Assembly (NCBI GenBank): GCA_032358255.1
Contig: JAULBX010012874.1
Location: forward strand, 37,019 to 101,018
Source of the DNA: Heterotrichella gracilis
Lineage: Eukaryota; Sar; Xanthophyceae; Tribonematales; Xanthonemataceae
Reading direction: 5' to 3'
Length of the DNA stretch: 64,000 nt
Below the pieces are notes generated by a model that did no database searches, had not been told where the DNA came from, and saw only the letters and a list, made by a program, of their open reading frames with translations. This document shows, in pieces, positions 11,401 to 23,229 of the stretch (the first letter of the stretch is position 1; the number at the start of each line of letters is the position of its first letter). The translations under genes and the position numbers were made by a program.

Positions 11401-12287
11401 AGGTGCATAGTTCAGCGCATCTCCTACTAAACCATAGGTTTTCCAGCTATGCAAACTTTCTTCCTGCAGGCGCATATTATAAGGGTTGTTGGGCAATGAT
11501 TTCAAAAAATAGTTTTTTCTATCAGTGCCTTGGTTGACGTCACATTCAACAAAGTCAAGGAGGCGACTGCTGGTCTGCAGGGATAGGATGGGTCAAATGT
11601 CATTTTAGAACCTTCTTTCTACATAAAAAGAGGAATTAAGGGGGAATATATATATAGAAGGTTAAAAATGCCCGGATGACATTATTTTGGACTCCAGCCA
11701 TGGCTGCATTTGCACTCCATGAGGGCGCTACCTGCCACCACCAGCAGCCCCATCCTGCCTACCCATGCCCTTGGTGTGTGTGCAACCACCGCACACAATC
11801 CTTAAGTCCCCATTCAAGCGCCTCCAATTCATACCCTAGCCTAGGGTTTCCCTCACCTCCTTGAGTTCCCACATGTCACGATCCACCAGCACCATCCGAG
11901 GCCCTCCTGCGTACCCATACCCTAGCCCAGGATTTACAAGTCCCAGGCTTCCCTTCACCGCCCTCAGTCCCACACCCTAGCCTAGGGTTTCCCTCACCTC
12001 CTTGAGTTCGCGCGTGTCACGATCCACCAGCACCAGCCGAGCCCCCTCCTGCGTACCCATACCCTAGCCCAGGGTTTGTAAGTCCCAGACTTCCCTTCAC
12101 CGCCCTCAGTCCCACACCCTAGCCTAGGGTTTTCCCTCACCTCCTTGAGTTCGCGCATGTCACGATCCATCAGCACCAGCCTGGCCCCCTCCTGCGCAAA
12201 CACCTCAGCTATGGCCGCCCCGATGCCGCGCGCAGACCCCGTCACCACCACACACTTGTCCTTCAGGAAAGGGCTGTCACCACCCAT
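8479..12287 (-). CDS. Short-chain dehydrogenase/reductase
   Basis: NAD(P)-dependent oxidoreductase of the classical SDR fold. Secure exons: 12287-12141, with the dinucleotide-binding loop VVVTGSARGIGAAIAEVF at residues 13-30; 11387-11207, with VDVLVNNAG; and 10628-10420, with AVNLVAPM, IINIGSTAG and the YAAAK catalytic Tyr/Lys. These join in phase. The next exon starts at 9476 (GLRDKNIKVVTI). A short exon at about 9041 (DDLKDFDE) and a last exon with SDVAEAALLAFRMSDRCVPE ending at stop 8479-8481 complete the gene; their exact junctions are unresolved. The C-terminal PEEITLKP ending is usual for this SDR group. After VVTIN, where SDRs normally carry PG, the reading is LHINET, so the donor may lie earlier than I can define. 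The substrate cannot be told. No transit peptide is evident, so it is probably cytosolic. Confidence 0.85.
9942..10026. repeat. Nested perfect inverted repeats in SDR intron
   Basis: Arms 9942-9964 and 9994-10016 are perfect 23-bp complements. A second pair, 9976-9990 and 10012-10026, is perfect over 15 bp and overlaps the first pair, so the RNA could switch between two hairpins. It lies in the long intron before the GLRDKNIK exon. Confidence 0.85.
10680..10850 (-). repeat. Echo of the SDR catalytic-exon start
   Basis: Degenerate, internally deleted copy of 10505-10640. It begins again with TTGACCCTATGTTGATG and repeats GGCAAATGCGCGGGTGAGGC. The echo lies on the acceptor side of the parent exon and still carries the same TTTCCTG acceptor-side context. 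Confidence 0.85.
10895..11146 (-). repeat. Two echoes of the SDR NNAG exon
   Basis: The part at 11019-11146 is a clear diverged copy of 11207-11343. It reproduces the dehydrogenase-like stretch with several substitutions and gaps. A shorter third copy (about 10910-10985, TGTGCTTGTCAAGCATATG onward) lies further into the intron. The copies become weaker with distance from the real exon. Confidence 0.85.
11855..12065 (-). repeat. Two echoes of the first SDR exon end
   Basis: The end of exon 1 (CTCCTTGAGTTCGCGCATG, encoding MRELKE) and its donor are repeated at about 11995-12065. A more decayed copy is at 11855-11905. The intervening spacer (CCCACACCCTAGCCTAGGG) is copied too, giving a three-unit array of about 135 bp. 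Confidence 0.9.
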
Positions 12288-12608
12288 GGCGCTGCAAAGG
12301 GGGGGAATGCATTTGGAACGGTGATGAGGTGGGGTGGTAAGGAGGAAAAGGGGTCCCCACAGGGAGCGGTCAGCTTCGATACTGTGACATAGCAGCGGCA
12401 TGGCAGGGGTATAAAGGGGTATAATTTTACTGCACTGACATTGCATGAAGGCTTTGAAAGGCTGCTAATGCGTGGGCGGGTGATGGCCAATGGCGCAGAA
12501 AGAAATACTGCACAGCAGTCCAATATGAGTCATGTTGACAAACCCCTCACAGGTTGTGGATAATATCCCGCAACACTGTGAGGAATTTTTAGGGGACATG
12601 GATGTGAC

Positions 12609-12743
12609 TGGCACAGCTTACAGCTGGTTGTATGCATACAATACATTATTCTAAATTACTACGAATTATTCTACAAAGCAGTTTGCCAATTAGCTGACAC
12701 ATTGCAATGTATTGTATGCATACACCAGCTGTAAGCTGTGCCA
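12609..12743. mobile_element. MITE-like element with nearly perfect 38-bp inverted ends
   Basis: Left arm 12609-12647 and right arm 12706-12743 pair along their whole length with one extra T in the left arm. The arms begin TGGCACAGCTTACAGCTGG and contain the palindrome TATGCATA. The 58-bp middle is AT-rich and noncoding. No clear target-site duplication is visible, so the call as a transposon, rather than a folded RNA gene, is inference. Confidence 0.7.
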
Positions 12744-12850
12744 ATTATTGTGTCCTGTACATGGCATGGCATGCCCTTATCAGCTGCAGCCTCACATATA
12801 TCCCAAGAATGATTTCAACCATTAGGTATGGCAAATGCAATACAGTATCT

Positions 12851-13022
12851 CCCACCGCTCCTTTCCTTGTAGCCAGGATGCACCGCACCGCAGTGTCAGG
12901 CAGTGTTCCCCGTACCTGCTGTAGTGCAGGCAGGGGCAGACCCGGCTGCACCAGCAGGTATAGAGTACACTACCTGAAACTGCAGTGCGGTGCATCCTGA
13001 ATACAGTGAAAGGAGCGGTGGG
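12851..13022. repeat. Long foldback, 56-nt arms
   Basis: Arms 12851-12906 and 12967-13022 are complementary at about 49 of 56 positions, separated by a 60-nt loop. The outer word CCCACCGCTCCTTT and the inner word AGGATGCACCGCA pair exactly. Size and arm identity fit a young hairpin RNA locus or a foldback element. Confidence 0.85.
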
Positions 13023-13785
13023 TAATCCAGCGCTTACTTGAAGGTTGCACCTGGTGTCCTCAGCAGGCTGAACTTTCACTCAGTGACTTCGCCACAAACT
13101 CCGCTGTACTCTGTACAAGTTGGTCCCTTGCGGTTGCTTCCAGGGCTGTCAAATGAGAGGTAAACAACCAACAGGCTTGAAGTGCGTTACGAAGCAGTGC
13201 TAAACAGGCCCCGTGACCCTTCAAGACTTCGCCTCAACAGCAAAAGCTGCGAGATGCACTGTGAAAAATTTCATTTAATGTGAACGGGGATAGGGCATGT
13301 GGATCCCCATGGGCGTTGGAAACTGGTCTGAATCTTGCATATGCATGCGCGTCAGGTTCCGAGCAGTGAAGGTTACTACCCATGCTGCCACATGGCCTAC
13401 CCACATGGACGCCCAACGCCCTCCCCGACTGGTTGGAGGCCATTTTGCCCCTGCATGCTTTTGTGTCGAGGGGAGGGGGCCGATCTCGGTGCGATGGTGC
13501 ACGCAACTCGCCCTGTCAAGTCGTTTAATATCAGCTGCCCATTCGAAGACGGGGCAAGTTTACCGAACAACAGCACGACACAACAACAGCATAGCCCTAT
13601 CTAGCTGAAGCTTTGAAGTTGGTGGGACGTGTTATTCAGTATGTACTTTAGGAGCACTGACAGGGCAAGCACATTGCACCCAGGCTGGACAACACCACTG
13701 TCTTTCGCCACAACTGGCCTGTACCCAGCTTTACAAAAGCCCTAAGGCTTTTAGTGGTCACTGTTGAACCCAGCAGTGTGAAAAC

Positions 13786-16700
13786 ATGGAGGCTGACGAG
13801 GCTCCCGGCGTGGCAAGGACTGGCGTTATTGCCCCAGCGCCCACTGGCTTGAAGAAAGAGGAGCTGGCGCCAGACCCCAAGGTTGGCGTTGAGGTAGTTC
13901 AGTCAGACCCAACCCTCACGCCAGCCCCAATCACCGGTTTGACCAAGGAAGAGCTTGAGAGCTACCCAAAGACCGCAGTTGCTGACCCCATCACGCCACC
14001 TCCTATCACTGGCTTGCCTAAGGAAGAGCTGGAGACCCAGCCAGTGACTGACAGCCCAACCCCTTCTGATGGCACTCCTGAAGATGTCAAGGAGGACACT
14101 GTCAAGGAGGACATTGTCAAGGAAGAGCCAGAGGTCAAGCCCACAAAACCCAACCTCACCCCACCTAAGCACCACATGAAGGCACACTCAGGTATGTGGG
14201 TTTGCTATGCACCTTATAAGAGAAGGCGCAATAGGATTGCCATGACGCCCTGCTCATGAAACCACGGTCATGTATGTGGACCCGTATTTTGACAGCCTGC
14301 GGCAGTGTGGATTTCTCGTTCTCTGTCACCTGCATAAGGTATGGGTGAGGGGAGCCTTCGGAATCCGGATGGGTATGGGGTTGCCGCCTCATGTAGAAAA
14401 TGTTGTTAAATCTGGTGCAGCTGTTCCATGCACAATACATGGTGCTTCTTTCCATATCATTGGCCTTCCTGTCTCACTGCTGCGTGGTCCGTGAGGGAAA
14501 TCTTATGAAATTATGATATGCCTCACCTAACAAATTTCCCGCGCCTTTTCTATATGCACAGGCATGGTGCTGCTGTCCATCGTAGCTGCCTTCCTGTCTG
14601 GCCTGGTCCTGAGGGAGGCCTGGATCTACGGCAAGCCCCACCTCACCAAGGTCAGGGGCACCTGCCTGGATTTCTACAGCTCTGGGGCACCCGTGCGGGC
14701 CTACAGCGTGGAAGACCTGTATGATGGCTTGGGCCCCGCTGGTTTTGGCCATGTGACCCTTGCCGGGCACAAGCAACATGGCGTGCGCCAGATGGAGGTA
14801 TGGTATTGAATTGTGTTTATAATATTTTAACAGAGTCAGTTTAAACTATTAAATATGATCTGCCCATGAGACCCTTGCCGGGCACAAGCACCATGGCGTG
14901 CGCCAGATGGAGGTATGGTATTAAAGTGGAATTTGTAAATTTTTACAGAATCAGGTTATTTTTGTAATGTATCAATGTGTTTTGCCTCAGCCGCATGAAA
15001 AGACAATCGTGCCTCTGTTGCACTAGTACAGTACTTTGGTTAGCAGTATAAAGGGAAAGGTGCGGGGCATGCACAGCGTGTAGTCTACATGTCAAGGCTG
15101 TGCATGCCTTGACACATATAATGAGTGCATGAGCTGGCCAGCAATTACCGTATAGGGTTTAGAGATTAGGGTTTGTGTCTGTGCTGCCCAGATAGTACCC
15201 GTGCGCCGCACTGCTCACGAGGCCCATGGCATGCCGCATCGCAGCCCAATGGTATTAGCGGCTGGGATTTTGCATTGCCTGCCTCGTCATGGGAGCAGCA
15301 CCCACATGCCATAAATAAGTACGGTAGTCCAATCTGAACGCCGTCTGGTGCCTAGAATATGCTTTGATATGCAACATGGCATGTCATAAGTGCATGTACA
15401 GTCATAAGTGCATGTCATAAGTGCATGTACAGCATGCACCTGCCACATGCCACCTGGGTCCTGCCACTGGCACTGCCACTTTCCTTCTGTAAAAGCGCTT
15501 GATTAGCGCTTGTGCCTTGTAGTGTTGGCCCTCCACTGCATAAGACAAACTCTAATCAGGTGCCGCTACAGAATGAGAGTGGGAGTGGGAATGGCTGTAG
15601 TAGTATCACACATGGGGCCACATGGCATGTGGCTCATTGGTGGTTGGTCACACGTACAGACACAGCCATTACCACAGCCACAGGCGAGTCCAGCCTGAAG
15701 GTGCCGCAGCGCAAGGAAAAGGTATCATATGCAGGGGCGCAAGCGTGCTGGCCAGCCCCCATCCACTTGCATCTTAGGTCTGTGAGTGAGTTTAGTGCCT
15801 CCTCTACGTCTATTGTCTCTCCGAGGGCAGACCAAGGAGCAAAGAGAAAGCACGCTACTCTCTTACAGTTCTGGGATGCAAGTTAATGAGGTCTGACCAA
15901 CGCACTTGCACCCCTGCATACTCACTCTTTGCGCTGCAGCGCCTGCATGCAGACTCAGCGGCAAGATTGTAGCCTGCAGCGGCTTCGCTCAATGTTAGGA
16001 TGATGACAGCCGTTGCGGAGGTGGTCCACCTCCAGGATGCAGTTGCATTTCCCTTGCCCCAACCCTCTTTGAGGTGTGCTTAAAGGACATGCACAGGGTC
16101 CCCAACTCACCTTCCCAAGTCACAGTTTGGATTTTCACCCCTCCTCCCCTTCCCCTTCCCCCGTAGGTGTGGATGGTGACGCTTGCCCCTGGTAGCCACA
16201 CCCCCATCCACCACCACGACTGTGAGGAGGTGGTGCTGGTCACGCAGGTGAGGGGGCCAAACCCTTGCCCGGGGTTTGCATTGTATGAAAACCTTTGCAC
16301 AGAATATACCAGTTTGGAGTTGTTTGGCGCAGGGTGGTAATTCCGATTGGACAACTCGTTCCTGCTTTATTAAGGCCATGGTAGGTATACTGGGGTAAAA
16401 TGCGGGTTCACTTGTGACTGTGAGGAGATGGCTCATCTCATGCAAGATTATTAGGGGATTTACCTTGCACAGAGTGATTCCCCACGATTTTGACTCCACA
16501 AAAACCATGCTGTTAATGGTACTTCTAGCAGCCTGGGGACATGAAACACAAATAAGGGGAAAACTGCAAGCACATGTACAGGAAAGTAACTTGGGATTCG
16601 TCTTGCACTTTGGGCCATGCTCGTATTAAGGCGCGGCGTAGAGCGCAAGACCGGTTTCCCAGGTGACTTACCTGTACATGTGCATGCAAGTGCGCCCTGT

Positions 16701-18561
16701 TGGTGTTTGTGCCGCTGGGCTGCATCAGGTGCTCACGTCTGCCCTAGAATTGATCATATTGGGTTCCCTGGCGCCGGGTACCTTGGTCATCAATCTGATC
16801 ATATGTGGGGCCGTTCTTGCTGGTTTTGGTGCACTGGGGCAACTCGTCTGTGTGCGTGTCATTTTCTCTTTTTTCTTCTGGGGCCTGGAAGCCATGTGAG
16901 TTCGTGTGGCATCGCCTCCCCCAACATTGCTCCAAGCTGCTTCTCCCGTTCCATTTCCCCCCCTGTACGGTATACCTGCATTATCTGACATCCAATGCGT
17001 GTGCGCATGCATGCTCAGCCTGACAGTGCGTGTTCCCCAATGGGCAATTGGCAGCATGCCTGCCCCCCCTGCCCCAACCATCACCCTTGCCACCCCTTTT
17101 CACTGTACATACCTTGACATAAAATTTGTTGCGTGCTGACGGTGTGTGCCCTCTTATGTGCTTGCAGGGTACGCTTGTTGGCCGCTACCGCGGGCGCCAC
17201 GAGAGCCAGGTGCACCAGGTGGAGGTGGGGGCCAATGGGACGCTGGTGCTGCTGCCCAAGGTCATACACCAGGTGGGCCCATAAGGAGCATACTCTTTAG
17301 AGTTTAGGGTTAGGGTTTAGGGTTGAATGGAAGGTTGGTGCCGCTGCCCAAGGTCATACACCAGGCGGGTGGGGTTTGAGCGTGGGTGTTGCATGTCACC
17401 TGCTAGGTGTGTTGTGGACATGCTGATGGTAGTCCTGCTAAAAATCATATACCGGGCTGTGGCGGGTTGAGGGTTTAGGGTTGGAGGAAAGGTACTGGTG
17501 CATGTAGCTGATCAGGTATGTTGGGTTGGGTGGCAGGGTGCGCACGTGGTGGGTGGGGTTTGGGAGGGACCGGAGCTTCAAGGTCATGCACCAGGTGAGA
17601 CTTTCCCAGTGTACAGATTCCTGCGTCACCAAGCCGAAACTAGAAAAGTACTGCTGTCAGGTCCAGAGCATGCGTCATACCCATTGTTAGGCTGTTGTGT
17701 ACGGCTGCCAACTGGTCTATGAGGCAGCGCTGGTACAGTGCGTAGTGCAAGGGCGCTGCGTCGTGGTACTGGAGACTGCTGTACATTACAGCAGTACAAT
17801 GGGCATGCCGCATGCTTTGGACCTGTCAGCAATTCTTTTCAGTATGCACAGCACCTTTGTAGCACTGGGTGCAGTGGTGGGCAACAGCCTGCAATGGGCA
17901 TGCCGTCATTCTCACCTGTAGTACTGTATGGTCACAACTTGGTGAATGGAGGAATCTGTAATTTTCCCACTCCCACCTCCATGATATATTTGTAGTGCAG
18001 TATATATATAGCCTTGTCAGCATTATGTGTATGGCATCGCTGACCATCATACCTTGCAGGCAGAGGGGTGCATTTGGTTGGCTTTGCTTCGCATGTGTTA
18101 GCATTTTCAGTTAATGACTTTCATTGATATTTGTTTGCGTGCAGCTGGCGAACGAGGGCAAGGGCGATGTGCAGTTCATCACCTCCCACAGCATGGCGCC
18201 CCTGGTGCAGCACGACTACCCAACCTGGAAAGCCAATGTAGCGATGTGGGCGCCGCTCCCCTGGGAGGTGTGCCCCCCCCGCCAGTCCCCAGCAAAATTC
18301 CTGGGATCTCAAAACGACACTGTGCTGGGTGACAAGGCTGCTGTGAGCGATGAAATCCTTCCCGGACCCCCTGCCAGCGTGGGGGAGGCCCTGCGCAGTG
18401 TGGATGTGCTTGGGGATGTGGTTGGGTCTGCGGCTGGTGGTGATGGGCGTGGGGCTGCTGGTGGTGGTGGTGGTGGGGCGACAGGGGTGGGGCATGGGTC
18501 AGCGGTGGGTGGTGGGGATCTTGGAGGTGGTGTTGGTGATGCTCCCAGGGGGGAGCTGTAG
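13786..18561 (+). CDS. ABP1-like cupin with N-terminal membrane anchor
   Basis: Proposed exons: 13786-14191, 14562-14797, 15572-15721, 16167-16247, 17168-17272 and 18145-18561 (about 464 residues). The 15572 acceptor was chosen because it keeps frame; the start of that exon is the least certain. Exon 1 encodes a soluble head with three TGLxKEEL repeats and VKED repeats. Residues about 137-156 form a single membrane segment (MVLLSIVAAFLSGLVL). The cupin box is PGSHTPIHHHDCEEVV at about 272-287, matching the box of plant auxin-binding protein 1, whose metal ligands are two His and a Glu; the fourth-ligand candidate is the His of PKVIHQ at about 325. HDYPTWKANVAMW parallels the ABP1 tail region. 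The C-terminus is Gly-rich and shows no KDEL-type retrieval signal. ABP1 is a Zn cupin; auxin binding here is not shown. Confidence 0.78.
14869..14922 (+). repeat. Echo of cupin exon 2 end with intact donor
   Basis: Nearly identical copy (one substitution in the core) of 14754-14807, the end of exon 2 plus its GTATGGT donor. Splicing from the echo donor would retain the 125-bp segment. Confidence 0.9.
15381..15440. repeat. Tandem 17-bp-type repeat
   Basis: Three imperfect copies of GTCATAAGTGCATGTACA in a cupin-gene intron. Confidence 0.8.
17336..17372 (+). repeat. Echo of cupin exon 5 end, donor lost
   Basis: Copy of 17241-17275 (CTGCCCAAGGTCATACACCAG). The donor GTGGG of the parent is GCGGG in the copy, so it should be inert in splicing. 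Confidence 0.85.
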
Positions 18562-20125
18562 GTGAAGGGCCATAGTGGGGAGGTCTTAGTGACAGCAACG
18601 CGCACGTGCTGGCACTCGGTCCGTGCACAGTTGGTGTGCATGTATACTAGCAGGAATTATTAGTAAGTCCTCTCGTGGAGAGGAGGATGGAAGAGGAAAG
18701 AAAACATATGCAGTTTGCACCCGTGGGCAAGTTTGATGCCAAGTCGTGCACATTAGATACCAACCAATGCAAGAGAAGCATGGCTTTGGATTGAGTCGCA
18801 TCAGGCCGTCACAACCCAGTGACCGTTCAAGACTCGGCCTAATGCAGCAAATGAAGTACACAAATCACCGAGGCTGATTTGATCAAGCTTGCCATAGCGC
18901 AATGTACTTGTGTTCAGGATTTTGGATTTAGGGTAATTGGCACATGTTTAGGTTTTAGGGGGTGTGCTCTTGTACATACATGTATGGGGTGTGCTTGGAT
19001 AATCGAGCAATTGCTGCTGCCTCGTTGTGAGGGTGTAGGCAAATGGATGCAGTGCGGACCACGCAAATATTGTCACCGATCAAATGCATGCGATACTAAC
19101 GTTATTGGTGTAAAATTTGGCGGGTTTAATGTGGTGCCACAAGGCCAGCTAATGTGGCACAGCCTGTTACAGTAGATAATTTTTTGTGTAACAAGGTGCA
19201 ACTTTTGGCATGACAAGCACTATGGTGAATGTATTGTAACCCACTGCAGAACCATTTGCTCCAACTGGCCTTTCTTGATGATGGAGAAGATGTTACAAAT
19301 GCTCAAGAGGCGTTGGAAGGGGGCGGGTGTCGCTGTGATCTGGTGTCGCTGTGATCTGGTGCCACCAGTGATAGTCACCAAATTAAATTTAGGGCAACTG
19401 GCAACTCGTACGTAATTTCCTTACAACATAACTCCCAGTGTTTGCCTATCAGCGGACCAACTCAACCTGATGGACATGTTGCCACAGGAGTCTAGTACTT
19501 GTCTGAGGGTCCCCATTATTGCCCAACATGTTGCCACAGGCCTGCAGGCATGCTGATCTTGGCAAAAGCCCTGCTGAGGGTTGTTAGGGTGTGGTGAACG
19601 GATTGGTATGTGTCAACCCACGTCTTTGTAAAGTGTATGTCATGGTACACGCCACAGCAACGGCTATATGTTCACTTTACTGACGGTATTCAAGCTGCAG
19701 CAATTCATTCGGGTCGCGTCCGCAGTGGTTATGCACCAGCGTCAGGTGGGTGGCATATGCATGCATGCATGGCCATTCGATATTGACAAAGTGGGGTCCT
19801 GCCCCCGCCTGTGGATACTTGCAACGTATCATGTATGGAAAGTCAGTTGCACTCGTTCGGCAAACCGTTTCTAACGTTCACAGGACGTCCTGACGTTTCC
19901 GTTGTCCTGACATTCTATAGTATACCAACCTCCAGAGTGGTGTTTTCAAAAGGTTCGGCCAGGTGCGGTCACTTACAGCACCAAAGTCTGCTAGTGACTG
20001 AAAATGGGTTTTCATCACCGTGGGCTGTGCACAGGTTGCCAACTGCTGGTGACGAGCATATGCATGCATGCTTGCTGGCTCATAGCTGGCCAACCCACCT
20101 GCAGGTATCACACACCAAACCAGCT
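18562..20125. other. Spacer between cupin and F-box genes
   Basis: About 1.56 kb without a convincing gene. It should contain the cupin 3' UTR and the promoter of the F-box gene. Two ATATGCATGCATGC motifs occur at about 19757-19770 and 20057-20070, the second roughly 55 bp before the F-box start. Confidence 0.5.
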
Positions 20126-21698
20126 ATGGACCCTCCAGCCGTCGTCACAATACAAGACCTCCCCAACGACCTGCTCAGCGCATCTTCGGGACACTGTCAC
20201 TCGACGGCAAGTCCGATTTCAAGCACAGAGCGCAGCTGCAGCTGGTGTGCAAGCGCTGGCACCAAGCCCTGGCAGGCCCCAGTGCAGCTTGGGAAGTCAT
20301 CGAGCATCCACCTCTTAGCCAGCGGTTCCTGGACTGGCTGTGCCCCAAGCTGGCAGCCACGAGGCGCCTCAAAAGGCTATGTGGCACGGCTCAGGGGATG
20401 CTGCGGGTGCTCAACAGCCTCAACCCAAGCTGTCTCACAAGCCTGGACGTTTTCGCGGTATACAATGGTGACAATGCCGAGCAGCTGCTTGTGATTGAGG
20501 CCGCTTTGCGCTTGACATCCCTGACAAATTTGGAGGTGGAGATGTGCTGCACCCCGGAGCAGGTGGCGCCATACATGCCTGCCATATCAGCCTTGGTCAA
20601 CCTGGAGCGACTAGGGATCTATTCCACAAATCCAACGTCTGAAGCGCAGAACTGGTGGCCAGAGCTTCCTTGTCTCCCTAAGCTGAAGGGTGCAGTTGTG
20701 GGGTTGAACGGGGCTGACTACGTGCCCATGCTGGTCCACCAGCCCTCCCTTACAAGCCTGACGTTGTCCCGATTTGACTTTTCAGACGACCCAACAGTAG
20801 GCACATCTTTACGACAGCTCACCCAGTTGAAGACACTAGCTGTGATGGGGAGGGAAGGTGACCCCACCACTGATGGCATCAGGATACCCCCTGGCAGCTT
20901 ACCCACGTCCCTGGACCATCTGCATGTATGCATGCCCGACCCAGGTGTTGACGCCGCGGCACTCCTTCCACCCCTCGTCCATCTAACTTCACTGGTGCTG
21001 CTTTCCTATCCCTGGGAACTTGACAACTTGACCCCTGCCCTGGCCAACCTCACCGGCCTGCGGGAGCTCACGATTGACTCGGATAAGTGGTCCGAGCCCC
21101 TGGTGCTGCCAGTCATGCCTAGCCTCACACTGCTTACCATGGAGGTAATTATTTATTCATTCATTCATTTGTTTGTTAATGTATTTCATTTACAAGATTT
21201 GCTCACCTTTGAGGTAATCATGTATATGTTTGTTTGATTGTTTAAGAGATACAAGATTTATTTGACGGTCACATTCAGGGAGCCAACCCGGGCTCACAGG
21301 ACTGTTGGGATTTATTACACAAGATTTATCTGTTTTATTTAATGTATTCCACCCAAGATACTTATCCATCACTTGATTAATTTTCGTTTTTCCCCTTGAA
21401 GGATTATCGTGGCGTCCAGCTGGAGCCGCCCATCAACCCCAAGCTGCGCATGCCAAAGTGGAGCGGGAGTTTATCAGGACGTAAACTTGGTACTGTGACC
21501 ATCGTGGGGCGCTACAGGAAGTACAGCTTGGTGGTGGATCGGGATGACGGTTTGGTGGTGCAAGCATCGGAGCGCCTGGGGAGGGAAGGAGCAGCAGGGG
21601 CTTTTTCCAGTGCAGGAAGCGAGAGAGGAATGGGAGCAGTGTTGTGCATGGCTACACACAGTCGCAGCAACCAGGCGCTAGCATGTGGGTGGGGGTAG
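20126..21698 (+). pseudogene. F-box/leucine-rich-repeat gene with apparent one-base deletion
   Basis: Reading starts at 20126 (MDPPAVVTIQDLPNDLLS), an F-box beginning. After base 20178 the frame of the F-box continues only one base shifted (IFGTLSL, then LQLVCKRWHQALAG). The LRR part then stays open to 21144 and joins in phase to the last exon 21402-21698. About 300 residues of irregular leucine-rich repeats follow the F-box (for example LTSLTNLEVE, LVNLERLGIY, LTGLRELTID). F-box proteins link substrates to SCF ubiquitin ligases. The single missing base near 20178-20181 is either a sequencing or assembly error or a real disabling change. If translation started at the in-frame Met at 20245, the F-box would be lost. 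Paralogue of the minus-strand gene at 28243-30699, with which it shares the K-x-WHQ...GPSA-W motif. Confidence 0.75.
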
Positions 21699-23229
21699 CG
21701 GTTATTTACAGCCATTTCAAAACAAGTTGTTCCCTCCATACCTCCCCCACTGTCCCCTCCGCGGCCACTATCCCTTCCAACACTGCTTTTTCCTTGCCTT
21801 GGAGGGTTATGGGGTCCCAGATTGACGTGGCTCCGGGGGGATGCGTAGATGCTGTGTCGCCGTATTGGCGCCCGTTGGCGTTCCTTTTCTTTTCTTCTGT
21901 TGTGCCCCAGCAATCACGATCTTTGCTTATGTCCGCGGTTTTTGCAGTGTCTTGTGCATTGATTGATTGCCGTAGGACAAACTTTCTAGTGAAGAACGTG
22001 TGGACGGGGTTGTTGCCAGTGTTGTTGACAGCAATCTTCGTGCCTTTTGTGGAAAGGTATATCTGTGGGGCCAAGCCCTTGAATTCCAGTATACAACTGA
22101 GTGCACAAAGGCGGAGGATTTGGTTCAGAATTTTTGATGATATGGATTATCATAATATATATTTTTTTTGCGTTGACGGCATGTATGGGGCTGTTTTTCT
22201 TTCCTTTCTTAAAGAAAGTTTCTTCCGTGCAGTTGTTGGCAAGTACCACTGTGGTTATTAACCTGCGGCACATTGCACTGCAGCAGCTGGCTTGTGGTGT
22301 GCCGCATTGTGTGGGTCCCTCCCGGGGCATTTTTGTTTCTAGAAAAAATAGCTATTTTTTACGGAGCATAGTAGACTGTGTGCAACTGTAGCCCAGGAAA
22401 AGCAGTGCTGAGCATTCGTGATATGCCATGACAATGTCATGTGTTACACTGTCATTGCGCCCAAGAGTTCTGAAACACCAATATTGAACTATGAAATCAA
22501 CGACACTACACACAGGTGCACATGGCTGCAGCCAGACTGAGTGTGCTGGTATTGCATTGCAAAGCACGTGCTTTGCAACGTACACCACGCGGCATCATGT
22601 CACGCATTGGTAAATGGAATCAGCAAAATATGTTCCGGTTCCGGCAAAAACACATTTGATAGCCCGGAGGAAGAAATGGAGACAATAAAATTCATAATAT
22701 TGACAAACGCAGCGCACAACTCTTTGGTAACTCACGGTTGCCTGGTTATTTTCCTCTCCTCACAGCTTGCACATCCATGTGCATGCACAGATGACCTTTC
22801 AGAGATCCAATGATGCAACCTCACTGATCTGAAGTGCAATCACCACAGCGCTTCAGCAATTGCGTTACCTTCATGCCAGTGGGCACTGCTGGCCAATTGA
22901 AGCCCCAACAAAATTTGCGAAAACCGGGTGCCTGGTGAACCACACCTGTCACCACAAAATTGCTGCCCAAGGCATGAAAATGCAAACACACTGCTGACCA
23001 CAACAGTGCTTCTGCTCCTGGGAAATTTTGATAAGAAAAATTGCTAGCACCCAGCCCTGCTTTGGCCCCCATCAATGCGTGCGACCAGCGGCAACGGGGT
23101 TGGTTGTGCCCCTGCGACTGATTGTAATTTCCTTGTATGTGAGCTTGATTGCTGCAGTTGGTGTTGCTGGGGTGGCGCTTTCCCAGCTGCAGTTACTGTG
23201 GTGCCTGCAATTGTGGTGGTGATGGTGGG
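21699..23229. other. Convergent spacer, no gene seen
   Basis: This lies between the ends of two convergent genes. A 205-codon open frame (21644-22261) overlaps the end of the LRR gene, shows no domain or coding-like bias, and is probably 3' UTR. A 20-bp palindrome TGCAAAGCACGTGCTTTGCA lies at about 22557-22576. Confidence 0.45.

Larger units (their letters stand above)
12288..13785. promoter_or_regulatory. Divergent spacer between SDR and cupin genes
   Basis: About 1.5 kb separates two divergent gene starts and should contain both promoters. It carries two foldback elements, at 12609-12743 and 12851-13022. Outside these I see no gene. Confidence 0.5.

Noticed and set aside
21644-22261. 205-codon frame after the LRR gene as a membrane protein
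   Set aside because: It overlaps the true last exon in another frame and its composition looks like AT-rich untranslated DNA.
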